Source of the DNA: Bacillota bacterium
GTDB lineage: Bacteria; Bacillota; Clostridia; Acetivibrionales; DSM-1351
Direction: 5' to 3'
Assembly (NCBI GenBank): GCA_023415305.1
Contig: JAEZKZ010000012.1
Span: forward strand, 1-42,888
Length of the DNA stretch: 42,888 nt
Of the stretch, positions 1 to 6,933 are shown piece after piece. Position 1 is the first letter of the stretch. Each line of letters starts with the position of its first letter. The notes beneath the pieces are model-generated. The model was not told the origin of the DNA. It searched no databases and saw only the letters and a program-made list of their open reading frames with translations. The position numbers and the translations under genes were made by a program.

Positions 1-112
1 GAAATTATCGTTTTTAGCGTTTAATTTTAGTTTCTCGTTTTTTAAGAGGCCAACGAGAATCCTCTACCCGCTTATCAAGTCTCAACAATCCCGTCGAAAC
101 CATTACGCCCCC
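1..112 (-). ncRNA. ssrA: tmRNA (ssrA), 5' part, cut by window edge
   Basis: On the minus strand the RNA begins near 112 with GGGGGCGTAATGGTTTCGAC, the conserved tmRNA 5' start (acceptor-stem strand followed by the GGTTTCGAC motif). Reading on toward position 1, a resume codon GCT is followed by AAA AAC GAT AAT TTC, giving a proteolysis tag that starts Ala-Lys-Asn-Asp-Asn-Phe before the window ends. tmRNA rescues ribosomes stalled on broken mRNAs and tags the product for Clp/Lon-type proteases. The rest of the tag, the pseudoknots and the 3' CCA end lie outside the window. Its protein partner smpB is directly upstream on the same strand, a common bacterial arrangement. The exact 5' end is inferred from the family. 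Confidence 0.95.
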
Positions 113-373
113 ATGTATAAAATACGCAATGCGTACAAAGTATGCTACGTATACTTAACAAAATTACTGATAAATGATAAACCTGAGTAAAAACACAGAC
201 TGCACCTCTACCGTAATTATTGTATCAAATTGGGCTTTTAAGCTTACTACATAAATATTAAATTGTCAAACATCAGTTTACATAAAGTCAAGGCCAGAAT
301 CCTAACATTACACTAATTCTTCAATCCCAACATCACGTTAAATCCTGAATTCCAACATTAGCACCAAACTTCT
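113..373. other. smpB-ssrA intergenic region
   Basis: No gene is seen here. Just upstream of the tmRNA 5' end is an inverted repeat TACGCA/TGCGTA (123-135) followed by an imperfect one around 139-155. A minus-strand TTGACA (264-269) could be a -35 box, but I see no convincing -10 at the right distance, so the ssrA promoter is not assigned; tmRNA 5' ends are normally made by RNase P from a longer precursor. Confidence 0.4.
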
Positions 374-838
374 CTACCGCTGTTGTTCCTTTAATCGGCG
401 GTCAATCTCACGTTTTGCATCGCGGGCGGCGATGTCATCACGCTTGTCGTACAGTTTCTTACCTCTTGCTACACCAAGTTCAATTTTAACCATGCCGCGC
501 TTAAGGTATGCCTGCGTAGGAACAAGCGTAAAACCCTTCTGTTGGGTCAATCCAATCAGTCTGTTAATTTCAGACCTGTGCAGGAGAAGCTTTCTGTCAC
601 GTAAAGGATCCTTGTTAAATATGTTGCCCTGCTCATACGGGCTTATATGCATCCCGCTCAATATTACTTCCCCGTCAACAATGGAAGCATAGCTTTCCTT
701 CAGGTTCAGCTTGCCCTGTCTGATAGACTTAACCTCAGTTCCGGACAGAACAATACCTGCCTCAATTGTTTCCTCAATGAAGTAATCATGTCGAGCTTTT
801 TTATTTTGTGCAACAACTTTAAATGCTTCCTTTACCAT
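374..838 (-). CDS. smpB: SsrA-binding protein SmpB
   Basis: SmpB binds the tRNA-like part of tmRNA and carries it into the empty A site of stalled ribosomes. The 154-residue product has the family's usual length and signatures: the beta-barrel stretch with GTEVKSIR (about residue 34), HISPYEQGN (about 64), and the basic C-terminal tail with GKKLYDKRDDIAARD that reaches down the mRNA channel. I choose the ATG at 838 because GGTGG lies 5 nt upstream; a TTG at 850 would add four residues. It lies about 260 bp upstream of ssrA on the same strand and 129 bp downstream of the PHP gene. Identification is secure; the start is fairly sure. Confidence 0.96.
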   Translation of the reverse strand: MVKEAFKVVAQNKKARHDYFIEETIEAGIVLSGTEVKSIRQGKLNLKESYASIVDGEVILSGMHISPYEQGNIFNKDPLRDRKLLLHRSEINRLIGLTQQKGFTLVPTQAYLKRGMVKIELGVARGKKLYDKRDDIAARDAKREIDRRLKEQQR

Positions 839-967
839 GCCAACCACCAATCCATTGTGCCTATCAGATAAAAATAACCCTCTCGAAAAAGGGCTTTTTT
901 ACTCAAGTATTTATCTGACTGTACCTATTATAGCACCGCCGTTCCTAAAGGTCAAGTTCCAGAAGTT

Positions 968-1834
968 TTAAGCTCTTCTAAGCTTCTCCAGAAGCTCATA
1001 AGGCACCTGCAGCTTTCCCCTTCCGCTACCCAATTCAAGCCCCGGCTTAAAACTTCCATGAAAGTCACTTCCCCCGGTAACAATAAGGTCATACTTAATA
1101 GCAAGTCTCAGGAAGTTACCGGTTTCAACCTTAGAGTTTTCACTGTACACAGCTTCAATCCCGGCCAGTCCAAACCCTTTAAGCTCTGCCAGAAGTATAT
1201 CCATTTCAGTATAGGTTTTTCTTAAAAACACGGGATGTGCCAGAACAGGCAGCCCTCCGGCATTTCGAATTGCCCGTATGCCATCTTCTGGCTTAAGCTC
1301 AAACCTCTTAAAATAGGCAAGTCCATCCCTGGACAAATATTTATCAAAAGCCTCATCTATAGATTTTACATAGCCCTTATTAAGCAATATTCTTGCAATA
1401 TGAGGTCTGCCCAGAACAGCTCCGAGAGCTACTTCCTTCACTTCATCAAGCCTGATATCAATTCCCAACTCATTAAGTTTATTGATAATCTTCTTGTTCC
1501 TTGCTTCTCTTCCCTGCCTGATAGCTTCAAGCTCTTTTCTGATATCAGTATAACCGTCTATCCCCGGGAAATAACCTAAAATGTGCATTTCCGGTTTGAA
1601 GTCGGCACTTATTTCTATTCCGGGAATGACCTCAATACCTGCTCTTGCTCCCTCTTCGAGCGCTTCACCGACCCCATCTACGGTGTCATGGTCAGTCAGA
1701 GCAATTGCCGACAGTCCCTTTTCCTTTGCATGCCTTACCAGTTCAGCGGGGCTCATACTTCCGTCTGAAGCAGTACTGTGTGTATGCAGGTCAATAAACC
1801 TTTTTTCATTACTTTGGTTTGTAACTTCTTTCAA
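968..1834 (-). CDS. PHP-domain metal-dependent phosphoesterase (YciV/TrpH type)
   Basis: The protein (288 aa with the chosen start) is a PHP-fold phosphoesterase. Visible metal-binding motifs in order: DLHTHSTASDG near the N-terminus, ALTDHDTVDG, PGIEIS, a lone His in MHILGYF, AHPV, and GGSDFHG near the C-terminus. This set matches the YciV/RNase AM group, whose characterised members remove 5' nucleotides from short RNA or dephosphorylate 3',5'-nucleoside bisphosphates; the substrate here is inference. A TTG at 1834 follows GGAGG by 5 nt and is preferred; an in-frame GTG at 1900 would add 22 residues outside the domain. No signal peptide, so cytoplasmic. Confidence 0.85.
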   Translation of the reverse strand: MKEVTNQSNEKRFIDLHTHSTASDGSMSPAELVRHAKEKGLSAIALTDHDTVDGVGEALEEGARAGIEVIPGIEISADFKPEMHILGYFPGIDGYTDIRKELEAIRQGREARNKKIINKLNELGIDIRLDEVKEVALGAVLGRPHIARILLNKGYVKSIDEAFDKYLSRDGLAYFKRFELKPEDGIRAIRNAGGLPVLAHPVFLRKTYTEMDILLAELKGFGLAGIEAVYSENSKVETGNFLRLAIKYDLIVTGGSDFHGSFKPGLELGSGRGKLQVPYELLEKLRRA

Positions 1835-2022
1835 ATCTTCCTCCGTATTCTTTTTGAAATAACTATTATGTCTGTTCAAAACCAGCTTATCCGCTCCCAC
1901 TGTTATTTATATAGTCTGTTAAAGGTCAGTTCAAGGTCGGTTCAAAGCCGGTTAAAGTAAGTTCAAATGTCGGTAATAGTCAACTCACAGATCCACTTTA
2001 AGCTTGGCAAACGACTATCTCA

Positions 2023-2505
2023 CTAAACTTCCCAGTACCTCTGATCCATACAAATCTCGGGAGGAAATACGTTTTTATATATACTTTGCAATATGCTGTC
2101 CATCTTTTTCAGTGATCTGCAAGCCTGTTCCTGGGTAATCAACCCCTGCTCAAGGGCTATTGCCAGTTCATCCGCATCCAGAACCTTCATTGTGCCATCA
2201 GGCATAAGTTTTACATCGAGCAGCAGATCAACTAAAGTGTACTGGTTAATATCTTTATCAAATTTAACATCAATTATGTCGCAATACCAATATGCAAACT
2301 TCTTATCAGCATCATAAAACCTGCTGATCTTAATGCCTTCTTTTAGAAAGGTGTATGAAATCCCACCTGAAATATCAGCTCTGGGTTTAATTGCCTTCCA
2401 TCGTGTAATTAGTATGTCCTCGTCAAGGTATAGCAGCTCGTCGCTTGAAATATCAACAGTTTCAAAGGGTATAAATCTAGTTCTTAAAATACTTGGCTTA
2501 TTCAT
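2023..2505 (-). CDS. DUF402 family protein
   Basis: A 160-residue cytoplasmic protein of the DUF402 family (fold shared with FomD and the nucleoside phosphatase YgaC). The typical middle part is visible: a WKAIKPRAD strand, then FKEGIKISRFYD-like text, WYCDIIDVKFD, YTLVDLLLDVKLMPDG and an acidic VLDADELAIAL that supplies metal ligands in relatives. Some relatives hydrolyse nucleotide or phosphonate-CMP substrates; the substrate here is unknown. ATG at 2505 is preceded by AGGAG at good spacing; an upstream in-frame start at 2559 has no ribosome site. The 188-bp gap to the PHP gene shows no strong terminator. Confidence 0.75.
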   Translation of the reverse strand: MNKPSILRTRFIPFETVDISSDELLYLDEDILITRWKAIKPRADISGGISYTFLKEGIKISRFYDADKKFAYWYCDIIDVKFDKDINQYTLVDLLLDVKLMPDGTMKVLDADELAIALEQGLITQEQACRSLKKMDSILQSIYKNVFPPEICMDQRYWEV

Positions 2506-2704
2506 ATATTCTCCTAAAATCGTCAAAATTTGCTTATGGTTATTATACATTAGAATCAAAGGTTTTTGAAGATTTATATCTGTTTAATTGCATTGTAATA
2601 AATATCCAAAAAATATTATGTTCAAATATATTATGGTCATTTATCGCTTTACTATATAAATTATTCTCGGGTGCGCAAATAGTTACGCTATATATTTCCC
2701 ATTT

Positions 2705-2733
2705 TTTACTATTAATTATAGTTTTGTTATAAT
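2705..2733 (+). promoter_or_regulatory. SigA-type promoter of the small cysteine-rich gene
   Basis: TTTACT (2705-2710), 17-bp spacer, TATAAT (2728-2733). A start site near 2740 would give a leader of about 30 nt to the ATG at 2769. Confidence 0.6.
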
Positions 2734-2768
2734 GTAAACAAACTTTAGGATTAAAGGGTGGTCTGATT

Positions 2769-3083
2769 ATGAAGCAGTCAAAATGCTGCGGCAATTGTGA
2801 GCGGGGTATTCCCTTGCACCTAACCAGAGACGTATTATGTAAATATCGCGGGGTTGTAACCCCTGATTACATTTGTTTCAAATATAAGAACTCGGCTGAT
2901 AAGGGTTCAAATCAGCAGGTTTCATATAAGTGCGCTCATTGTGAGTATTTTTTAGTCCAATTGGACTCTCCGAATCAGAATATAGGTAAGTGCAAGTTAT
3001 TCTCGGCTAGAGAATATGATGGTAACACAAGGAATGCATGCTCAAAGTTCTCAAAAAAAATCCTTATTGATGATGTTTCATAA
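2769..3083 (+). CDS. small cysteine-rich protein with two Cys4 modules
   Basis: Not recognised as a named family. The 104-residue protein has nine cysteines, and its two halves look like a degenerate duplication: Cys7-x2-Cys10-x13-Cys24-x11-Cys36 followed by x-Lys-Tyr, and Cys55-x2-Cys58-x16-Cys75-x15-Cys91 followed by x-Lys-Phe. Each set could hold one zinc or iron site. No signal peptide or membrane segment. AAAGGGTGG precedes the ATG, and a good promoter lies just upstream, so it is probably a real, separately transcribed gene. Function unknown; a nucleic-acid-binding or redox role is conceivable, but nothing in the sequence decides. Confidence 0.75.
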   Translation: MKQSKCCGNCERGIPLHLTRDVLCKYRGVVTPDYICFKYKNSADKGSNQQVSYKCAHCEYFLVQLDSPNQNIGKCKLFSAREYDGNTRNACSKFSKKILIDDVS

Positions 3084-3317
3084 AAAGTTATTATAAGTGT
3101 TATTCTCCCACGGTGTTCTTCCGATATAAATATTGACGTGAAATTACTTCGGGATAAAAAATCGGCTTATCATCCGGTTATATTAGTTTCATTTACTCTT
3201 ACTGTAACAGATAAATTTTTTATTGTATAATAGTCTTAGCTATTAGCTCGCCGGTCATAGATAAACATTTCTTTACCTGGGCTAACAGCATATTGAAGGG
3301 AAGCATGGAGGGATTAC

Positions 3318-4040
3318 ATGAATTTAGATATTAATTCCATATTCAATCAAAAGCTTGCTGAGATCGAAAGAAGGTTAGCCAGCATAGATCCGAGCTTAGC
3401 TTCCGGAAAATCAGAGACATCTGATATTCCATTTGAAGAATACCTGGCTGATGCTTCTTTATTAGGCTTGGGAGATTCTCTTCTGAGTGATGACTCATCC
3501 TCTTTGGTAGACTCAAACAGCTGGACAAGCTTACTAAAGAATTTGAATAAGGATAATGACACAGCTTCATTAAATGTGTTAAGAGCTGAAGCCGCATTGT
3601 CAAAATCAAAAGCGTATATGCCAAAGGATCAGACAGAGCTTATGAGCATTATTAACAACGCCATTGATTACGCATCACAGAGATATGGAGTTGACAAAGA
3701 CCTTATAAGGGCAGTTATGAAGCAGGAATCCTCTTTTAACCCGAGGGCAATTTCTTCTGCAGGCGCACAGGGGCTGATGCAATTAATGCCTGGAACAGCT
3801 GACGCTCTGAATGTGTCAGATCCCTTTGATATTGTTCAGAACATCAACGGAGGAACCCAATATTTAAAGGATCAGCTTACAAGATTCAACGGTGATGTTA
3901 GTCTGGCTTTGGCAGCCTACAATGCCGGACCGAATGCTGTAGACAAGTACGACGGTATTCCGCCTTATACCGAAACCCAAGATTACGTTCAAAAAGTTAC
4001 AGAATATTATAATCAATATAAGATGTTAACAAGCCGCTGA
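3318..4040 (+). CDS. lytic transglycosylase (SLT domain)
   Basis: Cleaves the MurNAc-GlcNAc bond of peptidoglycan forming 1,6-anhydroMurNAc. The C-terminal half (about residues 115-235 of 240) is a classic SLT domain: catalytic Glu137 in MKQESSFNP, then AGAQGLMQLMP and AAYNAGPNAV, and a closing DYVQKVTEYY. The N-terminal 110 residues are low-complexity and rich in Ser, Leu and Asp. No signal peptide is visible, as in several Firmicute SLT proteins that are exported by other routes or work at flagella or sporulation sites. GGAGGG precedes the ATG. A possible promoter (TATAAT at 3226-3231, weak -35) gives a leader of about 80 nt in which TTAGCTC and GGGCTAA could pair. A perfect terminator overlaps the stop codon. 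Confidence 0.9.
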   Translation: MNLDINSIFNQKLAEIERRLASIDPSLASGKSETSDIPFEEYLADASLLGLGDSLLSDDSSSLVDSNSWTSLLKNLNKDNDTASLNVLRAEAALSKSKAYMPKDQTELMSIINNAIDYASQRYGVDKDLIRAVMKQESSFNPRAISSAGAQGLMQLMPGTADALNVSDPFDIVQNINGGTQYLKDQLTRFNGDVSLALAAYNAGPNAVDKYDGIPPYTETQDYVQKVTEYYNQYKMLTSR

Positions 4041-4054
4041 TACAGCGGCTTTTC
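4031..4054 (+). terminator. rho-independent terminator of the lytic transglycosylase gene
   Basis: AAGCCGCTG and CAGCGGCTT form a perfect 9-bp stem with a 3-nt loop, followed by a short T-rich run. The stem begins before the stop codon of the gene. Confidence 0.85.
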
Positions 4055-4133
4055 TTATCTTATTCAGGTAGTGGTGGGGATATCTGTCTCCAAAAAAATA
4101 TTTCCTGAAAAATAGAACTTTTTGTACAACTTT

Positions 4134-4386
4134 TTATTCACAATATCCACATATTTATCCACAACTCTGTAACTATGATTATTGTTATATTTCGAGATAT
4201 TTCCACAGAAGTGGGATTTTATTCACAGATAATTATTCACATTAATATAAATTTTCCTTCAAGTCCGCTATACACAGGCATTACCAGATTTATTTACATT
4301 TTATGCAAAAAACCTCATTTGACCTTATATCCATTATTATTACAGCAAAACAAGTTTTTTTATGTTTTTATACAAGCTGTGGATAA
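4134..4386. promoter_or_regulatory. DnaA-box cluster
   Basis: The intergenic DNA between the lytic transglycosylase gene and tsaD holds five exact matches to the DnaA box TTATNCACA: 4134-4142, 4155-4163, 4219-4227 and 4233-4241 on plus, and 4378-4386 on minus (TGTGGATAA). One-mismatch boxes are at 4143-4151, 4268-4276 and 4290-4298. Two exact boxes have the strongest form TTATCCACA. No dnaA, dnaN, rpmH or other origin gene is near, so this is probably not oriC; the arrangement recalls the DnaA-box clusters outside oriC in Bacillus subtilis that bind DnaA and restrain initiation. No gene is supported in this stretch. Confidence 0.75.
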
Positions 4387-4407
4387 CTTTTGTAAATCCT
4401 TGTCTGA

Positions 4408-5418
4408 TTAACCCAATTTTAGTCCGGGAATTGCATTTAAATCCATTCCCGATCTCTTCCCGCCCATATATTCAAAATATGCTGCACAACCTATCATAGC
4501 AGCGTTATCAGTACATAAAACCAGTGCAGGATACATAACATCTATCCCATGTTTTGCTGCCTCTTTTTTCATTTCGCTTCTAAGCTGGGAATTAGCTGCA
4601 ACACCGCCGGCAAGAGCTATTTTTCCAACGCCCTTCATTTTTGCGGCACTTATTGTGTTTTTAACCAAAACATCGACCACCGCCTGCTGGAAGCTCGCTG
4701 CAATATCGGGTATATTTATTGGTTCCCCGGTTTGTTCAAGCCTGTTCAGATGGTTCAGAACAGCTGTCTTTAAACCACTGAAGCTGAAATCCAAAGAACC
4801 GTCCTCAAAATATACTCTCGGGAATTTGATTGCCTTGCTATCCCCCTGAGCAGCATATTTATCTATCAAGGGGCCTCCTGGATAACCAAGTCCTATTGCT
4901 CTGGAGATTTTATCGAAGGCCTCTCCTGCAGCATCATCTCTCGTCTGACCCAGAATTTCAAACTTGTTATAACTCTGAACCTGTACAATATGGCTGTGAC
5001 CGCCTGATGCCACCAGACATATAAACGGAGGTTCCAGCTCGGGATACTGTAAATAGTTTGCTGCTATATGTCCTTCAATATGATGAACCCCTATAAGCGG
5101 CTTTCCTGTTGTAAATGCCAGTGCCTTTGCAGCTGTCAGACCCACCAGCAGCGCACCTACCAATCCGGGACCATAAGTTACCCCGATGGCATCTATGTCA
5201 CTCAACGTAACCTTAGCTTCCTCCAGCGCTTGGTTTATAACAGGCATAATCAGCTCCACATGCTTTCTGGACGCTATTTCAGGAACAACGCCCCCATATT
5301 TTTTATGCAGATCAACTTGTGAAGAAATAACATTTGACAATACATATCTGCCGTTTTTTATCACTGAAGCAGAAGTCTCATCACAACTGCTTTCTATTCC
5401 AAGAATAAGTGTATCCAT
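4408..5418 (-). CDS. tsaD: tRNA N6-threonylcarbamoyladenosine synthase subunit TsaD
   Basis: Catalytic subunit of the TsaBDE complex, which transfers threonylcarbamoyl from TC-AMP to A37 of ANN-decoding tRNAs. The 336-residue length is normal. ASKHA signatures are clear: GIESSCDETS at residues 7-16, the metal-binding HIEGH at 113-117, LVASGGHSH, and LCTDNAAMIG near the C-terminus with the last metal-binding Asp. ATG at 5418 has GGAGG 8 nt upstream; an in-frame start at 5481 would add a non-conserved tail. The partners tsaB and tsaE lie 17-18 kb away in this window. A convergent gene end and the DnaA-box cluster lie downstream. Confidence 0.97.
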   Translation of the reverse strand: MDTLILGIESSCDETSASVIKNGRYVLSNVISSQVDLHKKYGGVVPEIASRKHVELIMPVINQALEEAKVTLSDIDAIGVTYGPGLVGALLVGLTAAKALAFTTGKPLIGVHHIEGHIAANYLQYPELEPPFICLVASGGHSHIVQVQSYNKFEILGQTRDDAAGEAFDKISRAIGLGYPGGPLIDKYAAQGDSKAIKFPRVYFEDGSLDFSFSGLKTAVLNHLNRLEQTGEPINIPDIAASFQQAVVDVLVKNTISAAKMKGVGKIALAGGVAANSQLRSEMKKEAAKHGIDVMYPALVLCTDNAAMIGCAAYFEYMGGKRSGMDLNAIPGLKLG

Positions 5419-5555
5419 CAGTTTTGCCTCCAATAAATTCAAATACGCCTCTACCTTAATAACTAACAAAAAAGGAGGCATATAACTTCTATGAAATATA
5501 ATAGCCTAATGAAGGTTTTTAATCAAGGCAGGTATCAAAGTATGATAAAAAGACA

Positions 5556-5587
5556 ACAAAAAAACATGGAGCCTTGTGGGCTCCATG
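5556..5587 (-). terminator. terminator of the nuclease gene
   Basis: Minus strand: CATGGAGCC pairs with GGCTCCATG (9 bp, 5-nt loop), followed by eight T. It ends transcription from the nuclease gene at 5758. The rest of 5419-5757 shows no gene; a 14-codon ATG reading frame at about 5608 was not accepted. Confidence 0.85.
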
Positions 5588-5757
5588 CCCCTAAAAGGAG
5601 AAATGCTAATGTTCAACCTTATATTACCAAATCCTATATCTCATTAAAATAGACTATAGCTACCAATCTACTTAGTCCTAAAGTCCCATTTAATATTGGG
5701 TATAAAATAATACATAATCCCGTATGTTTTTATGTATTTTCTTAAAAATCTACAAAT

Positions 5758-6480
5758 TTATGCTGCCTTACCCTTTGATTTGTAGGCAGCAATATATTTA
5801 CCCTTGCTGTCTTTTATGAATGGCCTATCCTTTTCCGGGAGTTGCCAGAATCCCCTTTCTTCAACTGTGGCAGTATCCTGTAAATCTTTGAAATAAGCCT
5901 TAAGCAGAGTATTAGGATTGTAAAAGACGCTTATTGCGTACCCGTTTAGGACCATATATCCATTATAATAGGTCTCATCGTCAAGAATAACATGAGCGAG
6001 AAGCCTGTCAAACTGATCGGTAGTATCTTTTTCAAAAATAAGTTTTACTTTTTGGTCTGTAAGCATTTCTTTTGTAATCGATGAAGCCTCTTTTGAAAAA
6101 GGCTGCGGTTCTACTCCCGCCTTAACGGATTCCGGCGTATCTATATCAAGCATTCTCACCTTATATGCATTATCTTCGTATTTGATATGGAATGTGTCAC
6201 CATCGGTAACTTTTGTAACCAGGGCGTTTATATAGCCAAAGGGGACTATTCCTTCCTGTTCCACTTTTATAAGCTCTGAAGGGAAAGTAACTTTCAAATG
6301 TGTTTCCTCTTTAGAAGCCGCAGGTTCAGTGAAATTACTCTTGCTACTACTCGATAGTGCACTGTGGGCGGATGAGCCGTCCGGTAAAATAGTTCCTCCC
6401 TGATCGGTGATTAAACTACCAATTGCGATAATTGCTGCTGTTGCTATTGTTGCTAGTGCGGATATGGTCTTTTTCTTCAT
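5758..6480 (-). CDS. secreted thermonuclease-like nuclease (SNase domain)
   Basis: A staphylococcal-nuclease homologue that hydrolyses DNA and RNA with Ca2+. The 240-residue precursor starts MKKK and a hydrophobic run (export signal or anchor), then a Ser-rich linker. The SNase domain covers about residues 80-225: VTDGDTF, VRMLDIDTPE (Arg and Glu of the active site), and DQFDRLLAHV (second active-site Arg). All catalytic residues appear present. ATG at 6480 follows AAAGGTG; a GTG at 6489 lies inside that ribosome site and is less likely. It has its own extended -10 promoter and terminator, so it is monocistronic. It probably acts outside the membrane, for nutrient scavenging or DNA turnover (inference). 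Confidence 0.9.
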   Translation of the reverse strand: MKKKTISALATIATAAIIAIGSLITDQGGTILPDGSSAHSALSSSSKSNFTEPAASKEETHLKVTFPSELIKVEQEGIVPFGYINALVTKVTDGDTFHIKYEDNAYKVRMLDIDTPESVKAGVEPQPFSKEASSITKEMLTDQKVKLIFEKDTTDQFDRLLAHVILDDETYYNGYMVLNGYAISVFYNPNTLLKAYFKDLQDTATVEERGFWQLPEKDRPFIKDSKGKYIAAYKSKGKAA

Positions 6481-6512
6481 TAAAGTCACCTTTCATGTTA
6501 TGTAACAAGGTA

Positions 6513-6521
6513 ATTATACCA
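6513..6521 (-). promoter_or_regulatory. extended -10 promoter of the nuclease gene
   Basis: Minus strand TGGTATAAT, an extended -10 box, 33 nt before the chosen ATG; no good -35 box. A 10-bp palindrome ACAGTACTGT at 6532-6541 lies in the -35 region and may be an operator. Confidence 0.55.
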
Positions 6522-6596
6522 CATAAAGTAAACAGTACTGTGATACCGAGACAAGAACAAGTTGCAAAGGTAAAAGATTTCATATGTTCGTAGACA

Positions 6597-6640
6597 ATAA
6601 AAAACAGCCCGTTTCAGCATAATGTAAAACGAAGCTGTTC
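6597..6640 (-). terminator. terminator downstream of lonB
   Basis: Minus strand: AACAGC and CGTTT pair with AAACG and GCTGTT around a 12-nt loop, followed by TTTTTT. It lies nearly 300 nt beyond the lonB stop, so lonB mRNA may have a long 3' untranslated part. Confidence 0.7.
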
Positions 6641-6810
6641 TTTCATAAGTGTATTGGCCGATATCACTTAAGACTTAATTTCAGAGTTCAATTTGTTTGG
6701 TTATCGAACATACTACTCTAACTATCTACCTTGTTTTGTGTTGGCTTGGTTTATTTTGTACATTAATAAATATAATATACTTTCAGTACTTCCGCACTAA
6801 CTTACATCCC

Positions 6811-6902
6811 CGTGTCGTACACGAAATAAATCCACGTGCCGTGGATTTATTTCTACCATACTTCCACGTTGTTATAACGAAGCAGTAGTTGTAGTTACTG
6901 CT
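6811..6902. repeat. series of hairpins in the lonB 3' region
   Basis: Between the lonB stop and its likely terminator there are three inverted repeats: CGTGT/ACACG (6811-6823), a perfect 14-bp stem with a 3-nt loop (6823-6853; left arm GAAATAAATCCACG), and AGCAGTA/TACTGCT (6881-6902). The first and second share their junction bases. None has a T-run, so they are not ordinary terminators. I see no convincing gene in 6641-6933; they could be a processed 3' RNA or a protein-binding site. Confidence 0.5.
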
Positions 6903-6933
6903 ACAGATGGTTACTACATATTCAGGGTAATTG

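Noticed and set aside
878..897. Terminator-like CCCT/AGGG hairpin followed by T-run on the plus strand before smpB
   Set aside because: The stem is only 4 bp, and no plus-strand gene precedes it; in the direction of the smpB transcript there is no proper T-run.
3236..3300. Riboswitch (for example c-di-GMP) in the leader of the lytic transglycosylase gene
   Set aside because: Only one long-loop stem TTAGCTC/GGGCTAA was seen; none of the conserved bases of a known riboswitch class.
4134..4386. Chromosomal origin oriC
   Set aside because: No dnaA, dnaN, recF, rpmH or gyr genes nearby and no obvious large AT unwinding element with DnaA-trio motifs; origin status would need whole-genome GC skew.
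4175..4411. 78-codon plus-strand open frame over the DnaA-box region
   Set aside because: No ribosome site, repetitive low-quality composition, ends inside tsaD's stop region; the DnaA boxes explain the sequence better.
5608..5652. 14-codon ATG frame with AAAAGGAG upstream
   Set aside because: Too short, no conservation can be judged, and it lies just behind a terminator that serves the opposite strand.
6697..6888. 63-codon open frame with a hydrophobic start
   Set aside because: It begins with TTG without a ribosome site and runs through perfect hairpins; more likely non-coding.
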